From positions 1 through 5,767 of the forward strand of contig VEQB01000161.1 of assembly GCA_018883485.1 (NCBI GenBank): DNA of 5,767 nt, in the 5' to 3' direction. The notes beneath the pieces were generated by a model that worked only from the letters and a program-made list of their open reading frames with translations, was not told the DNA's origin and did no database searches. This DNA comes from Bacteroidota bacterium (GTDB taxonomy: Bacteria > Bacteroidota > Bacteroidia > UKL13-3). A program made the translations under genes and the position numbers. Positions 1-5,767 of this stretch are shown here, in pieces. How positions within the stretch are numbered: the first letter of the stretch is position 1; every line of letters starts with the position of its first letter.

Positions 1-1
1 G

Positions 2-106
2 GCAGATGGTATTTACAATCTCCTAAAATCAACTAAAACAGGTTTAGTTAACTTCATAAAAGTTAAACCACCACCAAATTTTCAACTAAACTTATTCCCA
101 AGTTGA
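2..106 (+). CDS. possible 3' end of an unidentified upstream gene (partial)
   Basis: Frame 2 is open from the left edge to a TGA at 104-106, giving 34 residues that begin ADGIYNLLKSTKTG and end FQLNLFPS. No other frame on either strand stays open across this stretch: frames 1 and 3 hit stops by about base 36, and the reverse strand is closed by many stops. A 34-codon open run in AT-rich DNA is suggestive but not proof. A short hairpin directly follows the stop, which fits a gene end. The proline-rich stretch followed by a hydrophobic tail could be an extreme C-terminus. I do not recognise the family and assign no function. It could also be chance coding potential in an intergenic region. Confidence 0.4.
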   Translation, partial: ADGIYNLLKSTKTGLVNFIKVKPPPNFQLNLFPS

Positions 107-109
107 TTA

Positions 110-138
110 TTTTTGGGGAAACTCCAGAAAAGTCTTTT
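110..138 (+). terminator. weak candidate terminator hairpin after the upstream frame
   Basis: Bases 110-118 can pair with 122-130 around a three-base AAA loop, giving a nine-pair stem that includes two G-U wobbles (113-127 and 117-123). A short T-rich run (133-138, TCTTTT) follows. It lies four bases after the TGA at 104-106 and ahead of the rpmE2 promoter, where a terminator for the upstream gene would be expected. The U tract is short and interrupted, so termination would be weak at best. It may be chance pairing in AT-rich DNA. Confidence 0.3.
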
Positions 139-158
139 AAAAATATTTGTTGAGAAAT

Positions 159-188
159 TTTGAAAATGAGAAAATTTGGCTATTTTTG
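159..188 (+). promoter_or_regulatory. Bacteroidota-type promoter for rpmE2
   Basis: TTTG at 159-162 and TATTTTTG at 181-188 match the -33 (TTTG) and -7 (TAnnTTTG) elements recognised by the Bacteroidota primary sigma factor, with an 18-base spacer. Transcription would start roughly 5-8 bases after 188, leaving a leader of about 15 bases before the ATG at 210. The placement also argues against a translation start at the TTG at 147, because that would put the promoter inside the gene. T-rich matches occur by chance in such DNA, but both elements and the spacing agree here. Confidence 0.55.
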
Positions 189-209
189 CCCTCCCAAAAT
201 CTGATTAAA

Positions 210-458
210 ATGAAAGAAGGTCTTCACCCAAAAAACTATAGAAATGTCATTTTCAAAGACATGTCTAACGATTATATGTTCATGTCAAAGAGCACAGTTG
301 ATACTAAAGAGTCTATCAAATGGGAAGATGGTAACGAGTATCCTTTGTTTAAACTAGAGATTACACATAAATCGCATCCATTCTTTACTGGTCAATCTAT
401 GTTTATTGATACGGCAGGTAGAATTGATAAATTTAAAAGACGTTACGCGAAAAAATAA
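210..458 (+). CDS. rpmE2: 50S ribosomal protein L31, type B
   Basis: This 82-residue protein is a small component of the large ribosomal subunit. The sequence matches the Bacteroidota type B form throughout: MKEGLHPKNYR at the start, VFKDMSN-like residues 13-20, STVDTKESIKWEDGNEYP (28-45), KSHPFFTG (54-61) and DTAGRIDKFKRRY (67-79), ending in a basic tail. It contains no cysteine, so the zinc-binding CxxC site of type A L31 is absent; this is the defining feature of the type B (zinc-independent) paralogue. I chose ATG 210 because it gives the family's usual N-terminus and length. The longer frame from TTG 147 would add 21 residues unlike L31 and overlap the promoter. No Shine-Dalgarno is seen, only an A-rich leader, as is normal in this phylum. 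The gene appears monocistronic, with its own promoter and a strong terminator. Confidence 0.96.
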   Translation: MKEGLHPKNYRNVIFKDMSNDYMFMSKSTVDTKESIKWEDGNEYPLFKLEITHKSHPFFTGQSMFIDTAGRIDKFKRRYAKK

Positions 459-480
459 TTTGGCTATAAACGCCTTGAAA

Positions 481-508
481 AGCCTCGAATATTCGGGGCT
501 TTTTTTTT
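481..508 (+). terminator. rho-independent terminator of rpmE2
   Basis: The arms AGCCTCGA (481-488) and TCGGGGCT (493-500) form an eight-pair stem with one G-U wobble and a four-base ATAT loop. A run of nine T residues (500-508) follows directly. It lies 22 bases after the rpmE2 stop codon. The GC-rich stem and uninterrupted T tract make this a textbook intrinsic terminator, and it separates rpmE2 from the glmU-tpiA pair. Only four A residues precede the stem, so efficient termination from the opposite direction is unlikely. Confidence 0.9.
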
Positions 509-522
509 AGCCATACTCAACC

Positions 523-529
523 TATTTTG
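523..529 (+). promoter_or_regulatory. candidate -7 element for the glmU-tpiA operon
   Basis: TATTTTG at 523-529 is one base shorter than the Bacteroidota -7 consensus TAnnTTTG. It ends 21 bases before the ATG at 551, the same distance as between the rpmE2 -7 box and its ATG. No clear TTTG -33 element lies at the right distance upstream; that position is taken by the T run of the terminator. A new promoter is expected somewhere between the terminator and 551, and this is the best match I can find. Confidence 0.35.
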
Positions 530-550
530 CAAACTATTAGGCAAAATATA

Positions 551-1768
551 ATGCGTCCAAATTATTTACTATTCGACCCCATTTTACAAAGGCAAAACTT
601 ACTGCCGTTTACCTTCACAAGACCAGTAGGCAATTTAAGAGTAGGTATACTTACCATTAATGAAAAATGGCAAAATTACTTAGGTATTTACCAAATTGGC
701 TACGAAACCCAAGCCTATTTAAGTGTTAAATTCCCAGCTATTAAAGAAGGTCTTTGCGTTTTTATTAATGGCAGTATTTGCCCTAATGCCACATTAATAT
801 CAGAAATTAACGGTTTGAACCAAGTCAAAACAGCTCTTGTAAAAAATGGGCAACTCCTTGCTGTTTGCTTAAACCTTAATGAAGGTCAAACTTTTTCGGA
901 AGATATTTCTATTTATAAAACCATCGAAAGCAAATCTGAAGAACTTATTCAATTAAATTTTTGTTACGATATTTTCTCTAAAAATGAGGAAGCTCTTAAA
1001 CAAGACTTTAGTGATTTAACAAAAGGCCGAAAATCACAGCCTATTCCAGAGGGTAATCAGGTGCTTAACCCAGAAAATATTTTTATTGAAGAAGGGGCAA
1101 CCATCCATTTTTCAATTCTAAACGCATCTACTGGTCCTATTTATATAGGGAAAAATGCTGAGGTAATGGAAGGGTGTAAAATACGAGGGCCCTTTGCCTT
1201 ATGCGAAGATGCCGGCCTCAAAATGGATGCAAAAATTTATGGGGCAACAACTGTTGGCCCGCATTGTAAAGTAGGCGGAGAAGTAAACAACAGTGTATTT
1301 TATGCCTACAGCAATAAAGGCCACGATGGCTTTGTTGGCAATGCCGTAATTGGCGAATGGGTAAATATTGGTGCAGATACTAATAATTCGAATCTAAAAA
1401 ACACCTATGATGAAGTTAAACTTTGGAGCTACAGAACCGAACGCTTCGAAAAAACTGGCTTAACTTTTTGCGGATTGATGATGGCAGACCATTCTAAATG
1501 CGGCATTAATACAATGTTTAATACAGGAACTGTGGTGGGTGTTGGGGCAAATATTTTTGGTGCTGGCTTTCCAAGAAATTTCATACCAAGCTTTAGTTGG
1601 GGTGGAGCACAGGGCTTTGAAACTTACGTATTAAATAAGTTTTATAAAATGGCTATTGCCATGTGTAAGCGAAGAAATATTGAATTTACAGAAGTAGATC
1701 ACGCCATTATGGTGGAAGTTTTTGAACAAAGTAAGAAATTTAGGTTCTGGGAATCACAGAATAATTAA
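551..1768 (+). CDS. glmU: GlmU-family UDP-GlcNAc pyrophosphorylase / glucosamine-1-phosphate acetyltransferase (Bacteroidota type)
   Basis: This 405-residue two-domain cytoplasmic protein is expected to acetylate glucosamine-1-phosphate and couple it to UTP, giving UDP-GlcNAc for peptidoglycan and envelope glycans. Residues 1 to about 160 are an NTP_transf_4-like domain with the signature LLPFTFTRPVGNLRVGILT (17-35). The classical GlmU loop (LxAGxGTRM) is absent, as is usual in this Bacteroidota family. Residues about 175-345 are a left-handed beta-helix of hexapeptide repeats (for example IFIEEGATI, IYIGKNAEV). Within it, KGHDGFVGNAVIG (256-268) resembles the segment carrying the catalytic histidine of GlmU acetyltransferases, suggesting H258 as the acid/base, and NTYDEVK (284-290) resembles the NYDG motif. 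The C-terminus is helical. ATG 551 gives the family start (NYLLFDP); the in-frame TTG at 527 lies in the putative promoter. tpiA follows after 20 bases. The exact sugar substrate is inferred from family membership; another sugar-1-phosphate is possible. Confidence 0.88.
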   Translation: MRPNYLLFDPILQRQNLLPFTFTRPVGNLRVGILTINEKWQNYLGIYQIGYETQAYLSVKFPAIKEGLCVFINGSICPNATLISEINGLNQVKTALVKNGQLLAVCLNLNEGQTFSEDISIYKTIESKSEELIQLNFCYDIFSKNEEALKQDFSDLTKGRKSQPIPEGNQVLNPENIFIEEGATIHFSILNASTGPIYIGKNAEVMEGCKIRGPFALCEDAGLKMDAKIYGATTVGPHCKVGGEVNNSVFYAYSNKGHDGFVGNAVIGEWVNIGADTNNSNLKNTYDEVKLWSYRTERFEKTGLTFCGLMMADHSKCGINTMFNTGTVVGVGANIFGAGFPRNFIPSFSWGGAQGFETYVLNKFYKMAIAMCKRRNIEFTEVDHAIMVEVFEQSKKFRFWESQNN

Positions 1769-1788
1769 ACATTTAAATTAAAGACAAG

Positions 1789-2553
1789 ATGAGAAAGAAA
1801 ATTATTGCAGGTAATTGGAAAATGAACAAGAATTTGGAAGAGGGTTTAGCCCTTGCTTCTGAGGTAAGCAATATGGTAAAAGATGAATATCAGGGTAGTG
1901 CCTGGGTGGTTTTAATACCACCAGCATTGCATGTTAGTGGAGTAAGCAAACTTATTAACGGTATGCCTAAAATGTATGCTGGAGTTCAAAATTGCAGTAA
2001 CCACAAAAGCGGAGCGTATACAGGTGAAATAAGTGCAGATATGATTAAAAGCACAGGAGCAAGTTTTGTAATTATTGGGCATAGCGAACGTAGGCAATAT
2101 TTTGGAGAACATAATGATTGGCTGGCGCGTAAAATAGATGCTGTATTGGAGGCAGGGTTAACGCCTATATATTGCTGTGGTGAAACTTTAGAAGAAAGAG
2201 AAAAAAATGCACATTTTACCGTACTCGAAAAGCAAATTAGCGAAGGGCTTTTCCATTTAAACGAAATACAAATGCAGCAAGTGGTTATTGCCTATGAACC
2301 GGTATGGGCAATTGGCACAGGTAAAACTGCCAGTACCGCCCAAGCACAGGAAATTCATGCATTTATAAGAGGCCTAATTGCAAAAAAATACAATACAGCT
2401 GTTGCACAAGAAATTACCATCCAATATGGTGGCAGTGTAAAAGCAGAAAATGCAGCAGAACTATTCGCTGCGCCAGATATTGATGGTGCTCTAGTTGGAG
2501 GAGCAGCGCTACAAAGCAGGAGCTTTACAGATATCGTTAAAGCTATGCCATAG
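1789..2553 (+). CDS. tpiA: triose-phosphate isomerase
   Basis: This cytoplasmic enzyme interconverts dihydroxyacetone phosphate and glyceraldehyde-3-phosphate in glycolysis and gluconeogenesis. At 254 residues it is full length for a dimeric TIM barrel. All key motifs are present: GNWKMN with N9 and K11 (substrate-binding lysine), IGHSERR (96-102) with the electrophile H98, AYEPVWAIGTGKTA (168-181) with the catalytic base E170 and the flexible loop 6, and the phosphate-binding segments YGGSVK (213-218) and GALVGGAAL (233-241). ATG 1789 gives the standard MRKKIIAGNWKMN start with no upstream in-frame alternative of note. The gene starts 20 bases after the glmU-like stop, with no terminator or obvious promoter between, so the two are probably cotranscribed. 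The gap is A-rich and lacks a clear Shine-Dalgarno. I see no damage to the gene. Confidence 0.98.
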   Translation: MRKKIIAGNWKMNKNLEEGLALASEVSNMVKDEYQGSAWVVLIPPALHVSGVSKLINGMPKMYAGVQNCSNHKSGAYTGEISADMIKSTGASFVIIGHSERRQYFGEHNDWLARKIDAVLEAGLTPIYCCGETLEEREKNAHFTVLEKQISEGLFHLNEIQMQQVVIAYEPVWAIGTGKTASTAQAQEIHAFIRGLIAKKYNTAVAQEITIQYGGSVKAENAAELFAAPDIDGALVGGAALQSRSFTDIVKAMP

Positions 2554-2573
2554 AATTTTATTCTTTAAAATTC
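2553..2573 (+). repeat. AU-rich inverted repeat at the tpiA stop
   Basis: GAATTTTA (2553-2560) and TAAAATTC (2566-2573) are perfect inverted copies around a TTCTT loop, beginning at the last base of the tpiA TAG stop. As RNA this gives an eight-pair hairpin with only two G-C pairs. No T tract follows, so it is not a convincing intrinsic terminator. It could protect the 3' end of the operon RNA, attenuate read-through into the next gene, or be chance pairing in AT-rich sequence. Confidence 0.4.
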
Positions 2574-2599
2574 GTTCATATTATCTCATTACCTTTTAC

Positions 2600-5500
2600 A
2601 TGAAAAAAATCTTTCTAATTTTATTAGCCAACTTAGTTTCTGTAAGTTTCCTTTTTAGCCAAAGGCCAAACAGTTTTTCGTTTGACCCATCTGTTTTTAT
2701 TGGAGAATTTGAAACCTTTTTAGCTAGCTCTGGTAAACGAGAAGTGAAAGATTTAGGTGAAGAGTTTAGTGGGTATTACAGTACTGGAAAGTTTAACAAC
2801 GCCCAAAAAATACAAATAGTTAAATTGAGTAATGAAATGCTTAATGCTAATTGCCAAGTGAGTCCAGATTTTGAAGGTTACTTAGCCACTATTAACGCAC
2901 TAGTAAGCAATAATTATCTTAGCAAATTTGACGGGTGGCATAAAACATTATCAGCATCCTTAAAAAAATCTTTAGACGATTACCGCAAATTTCTATTGGT
3001 TTCTAAAAATGTATTTGCCGAAAATAAGATTCTTCAATTAGGCGGTTTTACATGGGTAAGTTCTACAGCAGATGCAGAACTAATTGTTGAAAAAGAACCC
3101 TTGTTTTACTTTAAAAATTTAAACCTACTTTGCTATACACCAGGAGATACCTTTGAACTTTATAATACATCAGGTAAATTTTATCCCAGTAAAAACTTGT
3201 GGGTTGGCAAGGGCGGAAGAGTAGATTGGACTAGAGTTGGACTAGACTCTAACCGTGTTTATGCTATTATTAAAAACTATACTATAGATTTAAATGATGG
3301 AGAGTTAATAGCAGACTCAAGTTATTTTTACAATTTAGACTTAGCAGCTAAGCCAATGTTAGGCAGAGTTAAGGAAAAGCCTATGGGAAAATCTCAAGGG
3401 GATAAATCTATTTATCCGCAATTTGAAGGTTACTTTTCTACCTTCACAGGAGCGAGTTATGGCAAAGCAAAATTTAGAGGTGGCTTTGGTATGCGTGGTG
3501 CATTGGTATTAGGAAAGGGCAATGAAGAACAAAAAGCTGAACTCTGGTTTAGCTTTAAAAATAAACCCTTCTTAAAGATACAATCCCCAGAATTTTTTGT
3601 GCGCGATAATAAGATTTCTGTTAATAAAGCAGAGGTTACTATTTATTTAGATAAGGACTCTATTTACCACCCACAATTATCTTTTACTTATTTAATAGAT
3701 AAAGATAAAGTATCCTTATACCGCGATAATAAAATGGGCATTTCTTCGGCACCTTTCACAGATAACTATCATAACATAGAGTTCTATGTTGATGAATTAC
3801 AATGGGATTTAAATAGCCCTAAAATAGAATTAGACAATATCTCAGGTGATGTGCCTGCAAAGTTTGAATCTATAAATTACTACAGGGATTTTATCTATGA
3901 GAAATTTGGAGGTGTATTATCATATAATCCCCTGCAACGCATAAAAAAATATTGTGAAGATTATAAAACAACTAGCTTCCATGTAGAATCTTATGCAAAA
4001 GCCTTTAAAAGCAATATATCTGATATTCGCATTCAAATGATAGACTTGAACGATAAAGGCTTTGTAAATTTTGATGCAGTTAAAAATATGGTTTATGTAA
4101 AGAAAAAACTAATAGACTATGTAAATGCCCATAATGGCAGAACAGACTATGATGCTATTTCTTTTACCTCAACTATAAGTGCTATTCCTAACGCACATAT
4201 CAGTCTAATTAATTACGATTTGGTAGTTCAAGGCGTACCTAAATTTTATTTTAGCGACTCACAGAATGTTTATATTATTCCACGAGACCAAGTAGTTACG
4301 CTTAAGAAAAACAGAACTATGGATTTTAGCGGAAAGCTAAGAGCGGGTTTGGCAGATTTTTACGGAAATAATTTTGCATTTGATTACAATAGCTTTAAGA
4401 TTCGATTGAACAATGTAGACTCCTTGAAGTTTCTTTATTTAGATGATTCTATTGGGATGCTAATTCATGTAAAAAGTGTAATTCAAAATATTTATGGAAC
4501 CTTAGAAATTGATTTTCCTTACAATAAGAGCGGTAGAAAACGATACCCTAAATACCCAGTATTTACATCTGAGGTAGGTTCAAAAGTGTATTATGATTAC
4601 CCCACCACCATGAACGGATCCTATAACAGAGATCGCTTCTTTTTTGATGTTGACCCATTTGTGTTAGATAGTTTAGCCAACTTAAATTTGTATACACTGG
4701 CCTTGGGTGGCACCTTGGTTTCTGGAGGTATATTACCCGACATGCGTCAATCTATTTATCTGCAACCTGATAAATCTCTTGGCTTTTATATTCCTAATGA
4801 TGAGGTGACGAAGTACAATTTATACGGAGGCAAAGGCTTTTCTGTTATGGATTTACGTTTAAGTAATGATGGTTTAGTAGGCGATGGAACCCTCTCATAT
4901 TTGGCATCGCGAACACAATCGCACCGCTTTGAGTTTATGCTGGACTCTATGAATTCTAATAGTTATTTATTTGAAAATGATAAAACCTCTTTGTTTCCAA
5001 CAGTAGTAAAGTCTCCTAATGTACTTACACATTGGATTCCTTACCAAGATACCATGTTTATTACCAATAAAGGAGAACCTATTAAGATTGCATATGATGG
5101 TGCGAAACTTTATGGTACAATTATTTTAACACCAAAGGCCATGAAGGCTAGAGGTAATATGGACATTGAAGGAGGTAAATTAGAAGCAGATATATTTGTG
5201 TTAAGGCCGGTAGAAATTTTATCCGACGATGCAGTCTTTAAACAAATGAACCCTAAAGATTCAAACCAAGTGGCCTTTTCAACTGGAAAGGTTAAAGCTT
5301 ATGTTAATCTAGAAAAAAAATATGCTGAGTTCGATTATAAAAATTTCCCTGGCTTAAATAACACATTTGCCCTTAATAATTATGCAGGTTCTTTTGAAAA
5401 ACTTAAATGGGATATGATACCCAAAACACTTGAGTTTACTGGACCAGTAAACAAACAAAGAGCAGATGCTGCTGCCTACCTAGTAAGTAATAAGCCTTCT

Positions 5501-5767
5501 CAGGATAGTTTAAAATTTGCGGCAGGCTCTGCCTTAATAACCTTAAACGATTTTGTAATGCAAGTAGGTAAAATACCCTATATTTTAATTGCAGATAGTA
5601 AAGTATTTCCAGATAGTGGCAAAGCAGTTATTAGAGAAAATGCAGAAATGGACCTATTGTTAAATGCTAAAATAAAGGCAGATACCTTAAATGCTTACCA
5701 CGATATTGAAAAAGTTACCATTAAAATTAATGGCAGAACAAATTGCATTGGTGCCGGAACTTACACC
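2600..5767 (+). CDS. large secreted protein of unknown function (3' end beyond the window)
   Basis: From ATG 2600 the frame stays open for 1056 codons to the right edge, with no stop or frameshift, so the C-terminus is missing. Residues 1-21 are a signal peptide: two lysines, a hydrophobic core rich in I/L/V/F, then FSQ followed by RP, with no lipobox cysteine, so signal peptidase I cleavage is expected. The mature part starts with a short helical region (about 30-140), then turns into long stretches of alternating hydrophobic and polar residues rich in Y, F, N, D, S and K, typical of beta structure. Recognisable segments are GGRVDWTRVGLDS (205-217), SDSQNVYIIPRD (552-563) and KKNRTMDFSGKLRAG (569-583). 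There are only four cysteines and no transmembrane segment after the signal, so it is probably periplasmic or outer-surface. I recognise no catalytic motif or named domain. The texture resembles large beta-groove or OstA/AsmA-like envelope proteins, but that is only an impression. It begins 46 bases after tpiA; cotranscription is possible, as no good promoter is seen in the gap. Confidence 0.85.
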   Translation, partial: MKKIFLILLANLVSVSFLFSQRPNSFSFDPSVFIGEFETFLASSGKREVKDLGEEFSGYYSTGKFNNAQKIQIVKLSNEMLNANCQVSPDFEGYLATINALVSNNYLSKFDGWHKTLSASLKKSLDDYRKFLLVSKNVFAENKILQLGGFTWVSSTADAELIVEKEPLFYFKNLNLLCYTPGDTFELYNTSGKFYPSKNLWVGKGGRVDWTRVGLDSNRVYAIIKNYTIDLNDGELIADSSYFYNLDLAAKPMLGRVKEKPMGKSQGDKSIYPQFEGYFSTFTGASYGKAKFRGGFGMRGALVLGKGNEEQKAELWFSFKNKPFLKIQSPEFFVRDNKISVNKAEVTIYLDKDSIYHPQLSFTYLIDKDKVSLYRDNKMGISSAPFTDNYHNIEFYVDELQWDLNSPKIELDNISGDVPAKFESINYYRDFIYEKFGGVLSYNPLQRIKKYCEDYKTTSFHVESYAKAFKSNISDIRIQMIDLNDKGFVNFDAVKNMVYVKKKLIDYVNAHNGRTDYDAISFTSTISAIPNAHISLINYDLVVQGVPKFYFSDSQNVYIIPRDQVVTLKKNRTMDFSGKLRAGLADFYGNNFAFDYNSFKIRLNNVDSLKFLYLDDSIGMLIHVKSVIQNIYGTLEIDFPYNKSGRKRYPKYPVFTSEVGSKVYYDYPTTMNGSYNRDRFFFDVDPFVLDSLANLNLYTLALGGTLVSGGILPDMRQSIYLQPDKSLGFYIPNDEVTKYNLYGGKGFSVMDLRLSNDGLVGDGTLSYLASRTQSHRFEFMLDSMNSNSYLFENDKTSLFPTVVKSPNVLTHWIPYQDTMFITNKGEPIKIAYDGAKLYGTIILTPKAMKARGNMDIEGGKLEADIFVLRPVEILSDDAVFKQMNPKDSNQVAFSTGKVKAYVNLEKKYAEFDYKNFPGLNNTFALNNYAGSFEKLKWDMIPKTLEFTGPVNKQRADAAAYLVSNKPSQDSLKFAAGSALITLNDFVMQVGKIPYILIADSKVFPDSGKAVIRENAEMDLLLNAKIKADTLNAYHDIEKVTIKINGRTNCIGAGTYT

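Noticed and set aside
108..115. TATTTTTG as an additional promoter -7 box
   Set aside because: It matches TAnnTTTG but has no TTTG at -33 distance and lies within the hairpin after the upstream frame, about 95 bases from the rpmE2 start.
147..209. TTG start at 147 giving a 103-residue L31
   Set aside because: The extra 21 residues are unlike any L31 N-terminus, and the region contains a good -33/-7 promoter. ATG 210 gives the normal type B length.
527..550. TTG start at 527 for the GlmU-like gene
   Set aside because: It lies inside the candidate -7 box just after the terminator. ATG 551 gives the family's usual N-terminus.
1912..2112. 66-residue open frame on the reverse strand
   Set aside because: It lies wholly inside tpiA, whose catalytic motifs are intact, and its translation resembles no known protein; it is a shadow frame.
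2590..2597. TACCTTTT as a promoter for the large secreted gene
   Set aside because: It has one mismatch to TAnnTTTG and ends two bases before the ATG, so transcription would start inside the gene.
4043..4078. EF-hand-like calcium loop in the large protein (IDLNDKGFVNFD, residues 481-492)
   Set aside because: It has D-x-N-x-K-G spacing, but the bidentate acidic residue expected at loop position 12 is alanine, and no paired hand is seen.

Overview
The window looks like ordinary chromosomal DNA from a member of the Bacteroidota, probably a flavobacterium- or Fluviicola/Cytophaga-like lineage. The evidence is the AT-rich composition, the zinc-free type B ribosomal protein L31, a GlmU-like protein of the distinctive Bacteroidota form with an NTP_transf_4-type N-terminus, an N-terminal export signal ending FSQ, almost no Shine-Dalgarno sequences, and a good match to the Bacteroidota TTTG / TAnnTTTG promoter ahead of the first complete gene. 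All genes are on the + strand. I saw no mobile element, CRISPR array, tRNA or rRNA gene.

Layout. Bases 1-106 probably hold the last 34 codons of an unidentified gene, followed by a weak hairpin (110-130). A -33/-7 promoter (159-188) precedes rpmE2 (210-458, ribosomal protein L31 type B), which ends at a clear rho-independent terminator (481-508). A second, weaker TAnnTTTG-like box (523-529) precedes a probable two-gene operon: a GlmU-family sugar nucleotidyltransferase/acetyltransferase (551-1768) and, 20 bases later, tpiA (1789-2553, triose-phosphate isomerase). After a 46-base gap with an AU-rich hairpin, a very large open frame begins at 2600 and is still open at the right edge (1056 codons). 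It encodes a secreted, beta-rich protein of unknown function and fills more than half of the window.

How the genes fit together. L31 serves translation. The GlmU-like protein is expected to make UDP-GlcNAc, feeding peptidoglycan and envelope glycan synthesis. Tpi interconverts the triose phosphates of central carbon metabolism. The large protein is predicted to leave the cytoplasm and probably acts at the envelope. The first three are housekeeping genes with intact key residues. The large secreted protein is the only part of the window with an unexplained function, and I see no evidence for a novel defence or mobile system.
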